Source: Candidatus Caccoplasma merdavium (GTDB lineage: Bacteria; Bacteroidota; Bacteroidia; Bacteroidales; UBA11471). From it: 50,879 bases of DNA. Position 1 is the first letter of the stretch. Every line of letters begins with the position of its first letter. Under the pieces are notes generated by a model. That model saw only the letters and a program-made list of their open reading frames with translations. It ran no database searches and was not told the DNA's origin. Shown in pieces: positions 7,560 through 16,058 of this stretch. A program made the position numbers and the translations under genes. Location: the NCBI GenBank assembly GCA_018715595.1, contig DVLI01000001.1, positions 1-50,879 of the forward strand, in the 5' to 3' direction.

Positions 7560-10500
7560 ATGGATACTACGATAAAAAAAGTTTTGCTATTAGGCTCAGG
7601 AGCCTTGAAAATAGGTGAAGCCGGAGAGTTCGACTATTCGGGTTCGCAAGCCCTCAAAGCACTGCGCGAAGAGGGTATCGAGACCGTGCTCATCAACCCC
7701 AACATCGCCACGGTACAAACCTCGGAAGGGGTGGCCGACCACATCTACTTTCTCCCGGTAACCCCCTTTTTCGTGGAGAAGGTCATCGCCAAAGAGCGTC
7801 CGCAAGGCATTCTGCTCTCCTTCGGCGGACAGACGGCCCTCAACTGCGGCGTTGCCCTCTACCAAAGCGGCATACTCGAACGCTACAACGTGCAGGTGCT
7901 GGGCACCCCGGTGCAGGCCATCATGGACACCGAAGACCGTGAGCTCTTTGTCAAGAAGCTCGACGAGATAAACGTGAAGACCATCAAGAGCGAGGCCGTC
8001 GAGAACATCGCCGATGCCCGTGCGGCCGCCGCACGGCTGGGCTATCCCGTCATCATACGCGCCGCCTACGCACTGGGCGGACTGGGCAGCGGCTTCTGCG
8101 ACAACGAAGAGGAGCTCGACCGGCTGGTCGAGAAAGCCTTCTCGTTCTCCCCGCAAGTGCTGGTGGAGAAATCGCTCAAAGGCTGGAAAGAAATCGAATA
8201 TGAGGTGGTGCGCGACCGCTTCGACAACTGCATCACGGTGTGCAACATGGAGAACTTCGACCCGCTGGGTATCCACACCGGCGAAAGCATCGTCATCGCC
8301 CCGTCGCAGACCCTCACCAACAGCGAATACCACAAATTGCGCGAACTGGCCATTCGCATCATACGCCACATCGGCATCGTGGGCGAGTGCAACGTGCAAT
8401 ATGCCTTCGACCCCGAATCGGAAGACTACCGCGTCATCGAGGTCAATGCCCGTCTGAGCCGCTCCTCGGCCCTCGCCTCGAAAGCCACCGGCTACCCGTT
8501 GGCGTTCGTTGCTGCCAAACTGGGTCTCGGCTACGGACTCTTCGACCTGAAAAATTCGGTCACCCAGACGACGTCGGCCTTCTTCGAACCGGCCCTCGAC
8601 TATGTCGTGTGCAAAATTCCGCGTTGGGACCTGGGCAAATTCCACGGTGTGTCGCGCGAACTGGGCAGCAGCATGAAGTCGGTGGGTGAAGTCATGGCCA
8701 TAGGCCGCACCTTCGAAGAAGCCATACAGAAAGGTCTGCGCATGATAGGCCAAGGCATGCACGGTTTCGTCGAAAACAAGGAACTGGTCATCGACAACAT
8801 CGACAAGGCCCTGCACGAGCCAACCGACAAACGCATCTTCGTCATCAGCAAGGCCATGCGCGCCGGCTACACCGTCGACCAGATACACGAGCTTACCCGC
8901 ATCGACCGCTGGTTCCTCGAAAAGCTCCACAACATCGTGCGCACGGCCGATGAGCTCGAAAAATACAACCAACTCGAAGCCCTGCCCCTCGACTTGCTGA
9001 AACAGGCCAAACGCGAAGGCTTCTCCGACTTCCAGATAGCCCGCGCCGTACTGAAAGGGGGCGACATGGACGCCAACATTCTGCGGGTGCGCCTCTTCCG
9101 CAAAAGCCACGGCGTCGTGCCGGTGGTGAAACAAATCGACACCCTCGCCGCCGAATATCCGGCTCAGACCAACTACCTCTACCTCACATACAGCGGCACC
9201 GAGAACGACGTGCACTATCTCGGCGACCACCGCTCGGTCGTGGTACTCGGCTCGGGAGCTTACCGCATAGGCAGCTCGGTAGAGTTTGACTGGTGCGGCG
9301 TGAACGCCCTCAACACCATTCGCAAGGAGGGGTACCGCAGCGTCATGATCAACTACAACCCCGAAACGGTGTCGACCGACTATGACATGTGCGACCGCCT
9401 CTACTTCGACGAACTGACCTTCGAACGGGTGCTCGACATTCTCGACCTCGAAAACCCGCACGGCGTCATCGTATCGACCGGCGGCCAAATACCCAACAAC
9501 CTCGCCCTGAAACTGGCCGACCAGGGAGTGAACATTCTCGGTACCTCGGCCAAGAGCATCGACAACGCCGAAGACCGCAACAAGTTCTCGGCCATGTGCG
9601 ACCGCCTCGGCATCGACCAGCCGGCCTGGCGCGAGCTCACCTCGATGGACGACATCAACGAGTTTATCGAAGAGGTGGGATTCCCCGTGCTGGTGCGCCC
9701 CTCCTATGTGCTCTCGGGCGCGGCCATGAACGTGTGCTCGAACCACGACGAGCTGGTGCGCTTCCTCGAACTGGCCGCCAACGTGTCGAAAAAACACCCC
9801 GTGGTCGTCTCGCAATTCATCGAACACGCCAAAGAGGTGGAGATGGACGCCGTGGCCGACAAGGGCGAAATCATCGCCTACGCCATTTCGGAACACATCG
9901 AGTTTGCCGGCGTACACTCGGGCGACGCCACCATACAGTTCCCGCCGCAAAAGCTCTACATGGAGACCATTCGCCGCGTAAAACGCATCTCGAAACTCAT
10001 CGCCAAGGAGCTGAACATCTCGGGACCGTTCAACATACAGTTCCTCGCCAAGGAGAACGCCATCAAGGTCATCGAGTGCAACCTGCGGGCTTCGCGCAGC
10101 TTCCCATTTATCAGCAAGGTTCTGAAAATCAACTTCATCGACTTGGCCACACGCATCATGCTCGGCTTGCCGGTGGAGAAACCGCACCACACGCTCTTCG
10201 ACATCGACTATGTGGGCATCAAGGCTTCGCAGTTCTCCTTCTCGCGTCTGCAAAAGGCCGACCCCGTACTGGGCGTCGACATGGTCTCGACCGGCGAGGT
10301 GGGCTGCCTGGGCAACGACACCGACTGCGCCATACTCAAAGCCATGATTTCGGTAGGCCAACGCATACCCGACAAGAACAAGGGCATACTGCTCTCGACC
10401 GGTACGGCCAAGCAGAAAATCGACATGCTGGCCGCCGCCGAGAAACTGCACGAGAAAGGCTATAAGCTCTACGCCACCGGCGGTACCCACAAGATGCTCG

Positions 10501-10781
10501 CCAGCAACGGCGTGCCCTCGACCCTCGTGGCATGGCCCGGCGAAGAGGGTGCCCCGCAAGCACTCGACCTCTTGCACAAAAAAGAGATTGACCTCGTGGT
10601 GAACATTCCCAAAAACCTCTCCGTGGGCGAACTCGACAACGGCTACAAGATACGTCGTGCCGCCATCGACCTCAACATTCCCCTCATCACCAACTCGCGA
10701 CTGGCCTCGGCTTTCATCTCGGCCTTCTGCGAGATAGACCTCGACACGCTCGAAATCAAATCGTGGGAAGAGTATCGATAA
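7560..10781 (+). CDS. carB: Carbamoyl-phosphate synthase large subunit
   Basis: Uses bicarbonate, two ATP and ammonia from CarA to make carbamoyl phosphate. The 1073 residues match the family. Two homologous ATP-grasp halves are visible: the first begins with KVLLLGSGALKIGEAGEFDY and the second repeats as VVLGSGAYRIGSSVEFDW from about residue 560. VNARLSRSSALASKATGYP in half one and the matching CNLRASRSFPFISKV in half two are nucleotide-site blocks. The last 130 residues (GILLSTGTAKQKID, TGGTHKML) form the MGS-like allosteric domain. The gene ends the glutamine block, with a strong terminator 24 bases after the stop. Confidence 0.97.
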   Translation: MDTTIKKVLLLGSGALKIGEAGEFDYSGSQALKALREEGIETVLINPNIATVQTSEGVADHIYFLPVTPFFVEKVIAKERPQGILLSFGGQTALNCGVALYQSGILERYNVQVLGTPVQAIMDTEDRELFVKKLDEINVKTIKSEAVENIADARAAAARLGYPVIIRAAYALGGLGSGFCDNEEELDRLVEKAFSFSPQVLVEKSLKGWKEIEYEVVRDRFDNCITVCNMENFDPLGIHTGESIVIAPSQTLTNSEYHKLRELAIRIIRHIGIVGECNVQYAFDPESEDYRVIEVNARLSRSSALASKATGYPLAFVAAKLGLGYGLFDLKNSVTQTTSAFFEPALDYVVCKIPRWDLGKFHGVSRELGSSMKSVGEVMAIGRTFEEAIQKGLRMIGQGMHGFVENKELVIDNIDKALHEPTDKRIFVISKAMRAGYTVDQIHELTRIDRWFLEKLHNIVRTADELEKYNQLEALPLDLLKQAKREGFSDFQIARAVLKGGDMDANILRVRLFRKSHGVVPVVKQIDTLAAEYPAQTNYLYLTYSGTENDVHYLGDHRSVVVLGSGAYRIGSSVEFDWCGVNALNTIRKEGYRSVMINYNPETVSTDYDMCDRLYFDELTFERVLDILDLENPHGVIVSTGGQIPNNLALKLADQGVNILGTSAKSIDNAEDRNKFSAMCDRLGIDQPAWRELTSMDDINEFIEEVGFPVLVRPSYVLSGAAMNVCSNHDELVRFLELAANVSKKHPVVVSQFIEHAKEVEMDAVADKGEIIAYAISEHIEFAGVHSGDATIQFPPQKLYMETIRRVKRISKLIAKELNISGPFNIQFLAKENAIKVIECNLRASRSFPFISKVLKINFIDLATRIMLGLPVEKPHHTLFDIDYVGIKASQFSFSRLQKADPVLGVDMVSTGEVGCLGNDTDCAILKAMISVGQRIPDKNKGILLSTGTAKQKIDMLAAAEKLHEKGYKLYATGGTHKMLASNGVPSTLVAWPGEEGAPQALDLLHKKEIDLVVNIPKNLSVGELDNGYKIRRAAIDLNIPLITNSRLASAFISAFCEIDLDTLEIKSWEEYR

Positions 10782-10804
10782 TCCAATCTCCGCATCTTCT
10801 ACCG

Positions 10805-10835
10805 ACAGCCCGCCGCACGGCGGGCTGTTTTTTTT
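10805..10835 (+). terminator. Intrinsic terminator after carB
   Basis: ACAGCCCGCCG and CGGCGGGCTGT form a perfect 11-bp GC-rich stem around a 2-base centre, followed by an uninterrupted run of T. It closes the glmS-purF-carAB unit. Confidence 0.93.
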
Positions 10836-10931
10836 GCATGACCGTGCACACGAGGGGCACAGCCGGGGCTTCTGCAAGGCGCAAAAAAGGGGCATTTCCC
10901 AAAAATCCACTTTATGAGAATAAAAAATCCC

Positions 10932-10961
10932 CTTGCCGCTGCGATTATATGCCTACATTTG
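10932..10961 (+). promoter_or_regulatory. Promoter of the GH127 gene
   Basis: A -7 box TACATTTG (10954-10961) is preceded at 18 bases by CTTG (10932-10935), a partial -33 element. The predicted transcript starts about 45 bases before the ATG at 11015, which argues against translation from the far-upstream frame opening at 10763. Confidence 0.55.
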
Positions 10962-11014
10962 TCTCGATAACTCTTATTTGTCCTGACACACGACCCGAAA
11001 AAAACATACAACGC

Positions 11015-13366
11015 ATGAAAATCACAAAATCTTTTTTTCTTGGAACAGTCCTTTTACTGTCGGTGGCACCGGCCACTGCGCAACTCGAAAAGCGCATAGC
11101 ATGTTTCCCTGTCGGAGATGTACGCCTGACGGAAAGTCCCTTCAAACATGCGCAGGAAATGGACATCTGCTACCTGCTGGGTCTTGACCCCGACCGGCTG
11201 CTGGCTCCCTACCGGAAAGAGGCCGGGCTCACACCCAAAGCCCCCAACTACGGGAACTGGGAAAACAGCGGGCTCGACGGCCACATAGGCGGCCACTACC
11301 TGTCGGCTCTCTCCTACATGTATGCCGCTACCGGGGACACCGAGATAAAAGCCCGACTCGATTACATGCTCGACGAACTGCAAACCTGCCAAGAGGCCGC
11401 CGGCGACGGTTACCTGTGCGGCGTTCCCGGCGGACGGGCCATGTGGGAAGAGATAGCCCGCGGCAACATTCGGGCCAGCCGTTTCGACCTCAACGGGAAA
11501 TGGGTCCCGCTCTACAACATACACAAGACCTTTGCCGGCCTGCGCGACGCCTGCCTGCAAACCGGCAGCAGCCAAGCCCGGACGATGTTGGTCAAGCTCA
11601 CCGACTGGTGGCTCGACCTCGTTTCGCAACTGAGCGACGACCAGATACAAGAGATGCTTACCAGCGAGCACGGCGGGCTGAACGAGGTATTTGCCGACGT
11701 AGCTGCGATAACCGGCGATGAAAAACACCTGCAACTGGCCCGCCGCTTCTCCCACCAGGAGATACTGCAACCGCTGCTGCGGCACGAAGACCGCCTCACG
11801 GGCATGCACGCCAACACCCAGATACCGAAAGTCATCGGTTTCAAGCGAATAGCCGACGTGGGAGATGATGCCTTGTGGAGCGAAGCTGCCGCCTACTTCT
11901 GGAAGAGTGTCGTCGAGAACCGTACCATCTCCATCGGAGGCAACAGCGTCAGAGAACATTTCAACCCGACCGACGATTTCAGCAGTATGCTCCACAGCGA
12001 ACAAGGCCCTGAGACCTGCAACACCTACAACATGCTGCGGCTCACCAAGATGCTCTACGAGACCAGCGGTAACCCGCATTACATCGACTACTACGAACGG
12101 GCACTCTACAACCATATACTCTCGACGGTAAACCCCGTGCAGGGAGGGTTTGTATACTTCACCCCCATGCGTCCGGGACACTACCGCGTATATTCCCAAC
12201 CGCAGACCTCCTTCTGGTGCTGTGTGGGTTCGGGGCTCGAAAACCACGCCCGCTACGGCGAAATGATTTACGGACACAGCGACGACACGCTCTATGTCAA
12301 CCTTTTCATTCCGTCGGTCCTGCAATGGGGAAAAAGCGAAATCGAACAGCAGACGGCTTTCCCCGAGGAGGAAGGGACGACCCTGGTCATTCGCCGACAG
12401 AAAAGCCGGCGGAATTTCACGCTCCGCTTCCGCCTTCCCGAATGGGTCGATGAGAAAGAGGTGCAGCTGTCGGTAAACGGCACACCGCAACCTGTTGAGG
12501 TTGTCGACGGATACATCACACTCACCCGCACCTGGTCACAAGGCGACAAGGCCCGGTTGCGCCTGCCCATGCACCTGCAAGCCGTGGCCCTGCCCGACGG
12601 CTCGGCCAACTACTCGTTCCTTTACGGTCCCGTGGTACTGGCGGCACAGATGGGCAAGCAGGAACAAACCGGCCTCTTTGCCGACGACAGCCGTGGCGGG
12701 CACATAGCCGCCGGGAAACGGCTACCCCTGCAAGAAATGCCTGTCGTGGTAAGCGAAGAAGCAACCCTGCTCTCGCATCTCGAAAAGGTCGAGGACAGCC
12801 CCCTCACCTTCAAACTGCACGATGTATATCCACAACGCTATGAGGGAATGGTACTACAACCCTTCTATCGTCTCTACGAGTGCCGATACATGGTCTATTG
12901 GCCAGTGATTAGCGATACCGAGCTGCAAAACCGTATAGAACATCTGGCGGCCGAAGAGGCCCAACGAGCCGTCCTCGACGCCATCACCACCGACAAGGTC
13001 GTGTGCGGCGAGCAACAACCCGAGAGCGACCATGCCGTGCAAGCCGAGCAATCGCGCATCGGCGACGATGAAGGTTGCCATTGGCGCGAAGCCAACAAGT
13101 GGTTCAGCTACCGCATGAAAACAAGGGAGGGAGCAGCCAACCGGGTCTATATGGTCTATCGTCCGGAGTTCCGAAGAGATGCCCGCATCGAAATAAACGG
13201 GCAAGAGGTGGGGATACTCACCGACAGCCGCTTGTCGGACACGGCCGTGGCCGAGATTGAAATTCCGCAAACGATGCGCGGAGAAGAGGAACTGACGATA
13301 CGCATAAGCAAAGGGGTGCAAAAGGTGACCCCACACATCTACGAAATACGCCTCATCGCCCGATAG
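11015..13366 (+). CDS. Secreted GH127 beta-L-arabinofuranosidase-like hydrolase
   Basis: Predicted retaining glycosidase of family GH127 (DUF1680), which removes beta-L-arabinofuranose from plant glycans. From the ATG at 11015 it has 783 residues and begins with a signal peptide ending near TATAQ. The family zinc/nucleophile set is visible: Glu333 and Cys335 in PETCNT, and Cys402-Cys403 in FWCCVGSG. These correspond to Glu338, Cys340, Cys417 and Cys418 of HypBA1, where Cys417 is the nucleophile. A helical barrel domain comes first and beta-rich domains follow. The frame is open back to 10763, but that would read through the carB terminator. No SusC/SusD pair is nearby, so it is not in an evident utilisation locus. 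The substrate is inferred from family only. Confidence 0.9.
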   Translation: MKITKSFFLGTVLLLSVAPATAQLEKRIACFPVGDVRLTESPFKHAQEMDICYLLGLDPDRLLAPYRKEAGLTPKAPNYGNWENSGLDGHIGGHYLSALSYMYAATGDTEIKARLDYMLDELQTCQEAAGDGYLCGVPGGRAMWEEIARGNIRASRFDLNGKWVPLYNIHKTFAGLRDACLQTGSSQARTMLVKLTDWWLDLVSQLSDDQIQEMLTSEHGGLNEVFADVAAITGDEKHLQLARRFSHQEILQPLLRHEDRLTGMHANTQIPKVIGFKRIADVGDDALWSEAAAYFWKSVVENRTISIGGNSVREHFNPTDDFSSMLHSEQGPETCNTYNMLRLTKMLYETSGNPHYIDYYERALYNHILSTVNPVQGGFVYFTPMRPGHYRVYSQPQTSFWCCVGSGLENHARYGEMIYGHSDDTLYVNLFIPSVLQWGKSEIEQQTAFPEEEGTTLVIRRQKSRRNFTLRFRLPEWVDEKEVQLSVNGTPQPVEVVDGYITLTRTWSQGDKARLRLPMHLQAVALPDGSANYSFLYGPVVLAAQMGKQEQTGLFADDSRGGHIAAGKRLPLQEMPVVVSEEATLLSHLEKVEDSPLTFKLHDVYPQRYEGMVLQPFYRLYECRYMVYWPVISDTELQNRIEHLAAEEAQRAVLDAITTDKVVCGEQQPESDHAVQAEQSRIGDDEGCHWREANKWFSYRMKTREGAANRVYMVYRPEFRRDARIEINGQEVGILTDSRLSDTAVAEIEIPQTMRGEEELTIRISKGVQKVTPHIYEIRLIAR

Positions 13367-13480
13367 TCGGTGGTAAAGGCGAGGCCATGCCGAGCCATCA
13401 TTTCGCCACGGGCCACTCGTAACAGCAGCAACGGTCGGCGCCGGAGACCCCATTCGGGATTTTACCTTCACTTATGGTAT

Positions 13481-13522
13481 AAAACGCGGACCCACCCCCG
13501 AAAGGGCTGGCCCGCGCTTTTA
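13481..13522 (+). terminator. Probable terminator after the GH127 gene
   Basis: An imperfect stem pairs AAAACGCGGACCCA with TGGCCCGCGCTTTT (one bulge) and ends in a T-rich tract. The rest of the 320-bp gap 13367-13686 shows no gene, tRNA or clear promoter; a TTCATTTG at 13657 is one base off a -7 box. Confidence 0.5.
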
Positions 13523-13686
13523 TTTCATGCATATCACTGAGGGGTGGGCAAACATGTGCACTGCATAAATAGCGTCGACAAAGCATTTTTTCAAAGAATA
13601 TGGAAACTCGCCGAAACTTTTTGACCTCCTTCTTCGTCTAAATCATAAAAAAGGCTTTCATTTGTTACACCCGAACTTCTCGCGTC

Positions 13687-14510
13687 ATGAAAAAATCGGT
13701 CCTCTCATTTGTGCTCACAACCCTGCTGTTGTTCGGCAGCACATCGTTCACCCCCACCAATGCCTCACCGTCGAGCCGCAGCAAGGCTGACGACACAACG
13801 ATAACAGCCGGTAAGACATACCAGACCCGAAGCGTCGAGGTCGAAGCCTTCAATGCCATAACGGCCGGCTCGGCGATAGACGTCGTCTACACTCAGGCCG
13901 AAGGAGAACCCACGGTCGAGATTTATGCCCCGACAACATCATCGACCATATCACCGTCGAGGTAAAAGATGAAACACTGGTGATAGGACAGGAAAGCCAT
14001 ATCCGTATAAAAGGGAGATGTCAGAAAGTAGTACGCGTGTCGGCTCCCGCCGTGCAACGCCTCCAATCATCGAGTGCGGGCGACATCATACTGAAAAACG
14101 GGCTGACCACAACCGGTAAAGTAGTAATAAAAGCCAGTAGCGGCGGCGACATCACGGGCGAAGGCATCGTCTGCACCGACCTGCATATCGACGCCAGTTC
14201 GGCGGGGGATATCCAACTGAAAGAGATTACCTGCACCCATATCGAGGCCAAGGCCAGTTCGGCCGGCGACATCGAGCTCTCGGGACGATGCGAGAAGGCC
14301 ATCTACAAGGCATCGAGTGCCGGCGACATAAACGCAAAAAAGATGGAAGCCGTCGACGTAGATGCAACCGCCAGCTCGGCCGGAGACATCAGTTGCCATG
14401 TATCGGGCCGGCTGACAGCCCGTACGTCGAGCAGCGGAGAAATTTCCTACAAAGGCAACCCGTCGACCATCGACTATTCTCCTAAAAAAGGGTTAAAAAA
14501 AATCGATTAA
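13687..14510 (+). pseudogene. Exported DUF2807 (GIN-domain) protein, frameshifted
   Basis: Frame one runs from 13687 with a signal peptide (MKKSVLSFVLTTLLLFGS) and the DUF2807 opening VEAFNAITAGSAIDVVYTQ, then goes wrong after VEIYAP. From 13932 the next frame continues sensibly (DNIIDHITVEV, then RIKGRCQKVVRVSAP) to 14510. One missing base in the CCCC run at 13928-13931 explains the break. Restored, the protein would be 274 residues. The C-terminal half has about seven repeats built on SSAGDI, typical of the beta-helical DUF2807 fold; its function is unknown in Bacteroidota. It may be a true mutation or a single-base sequence error. Downstream, the lipoprotein at 14588 has its own promoter. 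Confidence 0.85.
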
Positions 14511-14537
14511 GAGAGGACAGCCACACAGCCATTTCAC

Positions 14538-14545
14538 TATCTTTG
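14538..14545 (+). promoter_or_regulatory. Probable -7 box of the lipoprotein gene
   Basis: TATCTTTG is an exact TAnnTTTG match, 42 bases before the ATG at 14588. No clear -33 TTTG is seen at the right spacing. Confidence 0.55.
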
Positions 14546-14587
14546 CATCGTTGATACATCATTTAATAATTAAAAGAAAAAACTATC

Positions 14588-14998
14588 ATGAAAACGATGT
14601 TCCGATCGCTCCTGGTCAGCGCGATCATTCTGTTGAGCATGACTTTCACCTCATGCAGCAAAGACGATGAACAATTCGGCATAATCGGTAGCAGCGACAA
14701 TGCCGAGATGATAATCGGTGAATGGTATTTCACGGGAAACATTGCTCCCTCACTCGTTCTCAATGCCGATGGCAGCTGTGCCATTTACTACGATTCCAGC
14801 TCCATCAGAAACGACGGTACAGGAAATTGGGTTTACGAGAAAGATTCCCGCACGCTGGTATGCATCATATACAATAGCGACGGCTCGGTGAACACATCGT
14901 TTACCTACTCTGTAAAAGCCTTGACCGACCAGATATTGACCGCCGAATGGTCTTCGGTCAAATATGGAACGAGAACCGATACCTGGATAAGGAAATAA
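14588..14998 (+). CDS. Small lipocalin-like lipoprotein
   Basis: 136-residue predicted lipoprotein. A signal peptide ends in a lipobox with Cys23 (FTSC), followed by SKDDEQ, whose acidic residues suit outer-membrane or surface export in Bacteroidota. The mature part contains IIGEWYFTG, LNADGSCAIYY and GNWVYEKDSRTLV, the pattern of the lipocalin-like domains common in this phylum (a GxW start followed by antiparallel strands). No catalytic residues can be named. It has its own promoter motif and terminator, so it is probably monocistronic. The family call is moderate; the export call is strong. Confidence 0.75.
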   Translation: MKTMFRSLLVSAIILLSMTFTSCSKDDEQFGIIGSSDNAEMIIGEWYFTGNIAPSLVLNADGSCAIYYDSSSIRNDGTGNWVYEKDSRTLVCIIYNSDGSVNTSFTYSVKALTDQILTAEWSSVKYGTRTDTWIRK

Positions 14999-15021
14999 CA
15001 GCGCAATTTACAAAATTGGAA

Positions 15022-15056
15022 AAAAGTGCCGGTAAATACAATTTATCGGCACTTTT
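15022..15056 (+). terminator. Terminator after the lipoprotein gene
   Basis: AAAAGTGCCGGTAAA pairs with TTTATCGGCACTTTT across a 5-base loop (one G-T wobble). Only 43 bp then remain before porP, and no clean promoter motif is visible in them. Confidence 0.8.
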
Positions 15057-15099
15057 CGAGTTTATTGATTGAGCCTCGCCGAAAAGCGGTGCTCCATTC

Positions 15100-16056
15100 A
15101 TGCGCATGAAAAATAAACGATACCTGCTCCTCCTGCTGATGGTGCTGCCGAGTATGGGTCTGTTGCGGGCGCAAGACGACACGCAACTGAGCCAATACTG
15201 GGCCATGCCGTCGTATTACAACGCCGGAGCCGCCGGTATCTACGAGAAACTGAACTTGCGCGCCGCCACCCGGCAGCAGTGGGTGGGAATGCCGGGCGCA
15301 CCCAAGTCGTTCCTGGCCTTGGCCGACATGCCGTTGCGCTTTCTCAAAGCCGACCACGGCGTGGGCCTCATGCTGGCCAATGACAGCTACGGACTCTTCA
15401 AGACTACATCGCTCGGACTGCAATATGCCTACAAGGTGCGGCTGTGGGGCGGACAACTGAGCCTCGGCCTGCAACTGGGGCTCGTCAGCCAGACATTCGA
15501 CGGCACCGAAGTTTTTATTCCCGAAAGCGATTACCACCAGCAGACCGACAATGCCATTCCCACGACCGAATTGCAGGGTACGGCCTTCGACGTGGGGTTT
15601 GGCATGTACTACACCCATAAATATTTCTACGCCGGGCTCTCTTCGACCCACCTCACACAACCCACCATTTCGTTCGACGAAAATTACGAAGGCTCCATTA
15701 CCCGCGCATATTATTTCATGGCCGGAGGCAATATTCCCCTGAGAAACGCGTTATATGAAGTGCAGCCGTCGATGATGGTGAAAACGACCTTCCAGATGAC
15801 GCAAGCCGAGCTGACCCTGCGGTTGAAGTATAACCGCTTCATCTGGGGCGGATTGGCCTACCGATGGAAAGAAGCGGTAATCTTCATGGCGGGCTGCGAG
15901 TTCAAGAATTTTCTGCTGGGGTACTCCTACGACTACTCCACTTCGGCCATACAGAAAGCATCGAGCGGCAGCCACGAGGTTTTCGTCGGATACAGCATGA
16001 AACTCGAACTATCGAAAGGGAAGAAAAACAAACATAAAAGCATAAGGATTTTATAA
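15100..16056 (+). CDS. porP: PorP/SprF family T9SS outer-membrane protein
   Basis: 318-residue predicted outer-membrane barrel of the PorP/SprF family, which anchors type IX secretion components. It starts MRMKNKRY (a second ATG at 15106 is equally possible), with a signal peptide ending at LRAQ. The mature N-terminus DTQLSQYWAMPSYYNAGAAG is characteristic: members begin near Q-x-x-QYx-x-P-x-x-NPA. Alternating amphipathic strands follow to the end. It lies 2 bp before gldK, the usual order in Bacteroidota T9SS clusters. Function is inferred from family and context. Confidence 0.92.
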   Translation: MRMKNKRYLLLLLMVLPSMGLLRAQDDTQLSQYWAMPSYYNAGAAGIYEKLNLRAATRQQWVGMPGAPKSFLALADMPLRFLKADHGVGLMLANDSYGLFKTTSLGLQYAYKVRLWGGQLSLGLQLGLVSQTFDGTEVFIPESDYHQQTDNAIPTTELQGTAFDVGFGMYYTHKYFYAGLSSTHLTQPTISFDENYEGSITRAYYFMAGGNIPLRNALYEVQPSMMVKTTFQMTQAELTLRLKYNRFIWGGLAYRWKEAVIFMAGCEFKNFLLGYSYDYSTSAIQKASSGSHEVFVGYSMKLELSKGKKNKHKSIRIL

Positions 16057-16058
16057 AC

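Noticed and set aside
7596..10910. 1104-codon open frame antisense to carB
   Set aside because: carB is certain on the other strand; the long antisense frame follows from its C-ending codon bias and the protein has no family-like sequence.
10763..11014. N-terminal extension of the GH127 gene to 867 residues
   Set aside because: It would include the carB terminator and the gene's own promoter; a clear signal peptide begins at 11015.
13367..13480. Possible tRNA in the GC-rich stretch
   Set aside because: No complete cloverleaf with acceptor, anticodon and T-loop could be drawn.
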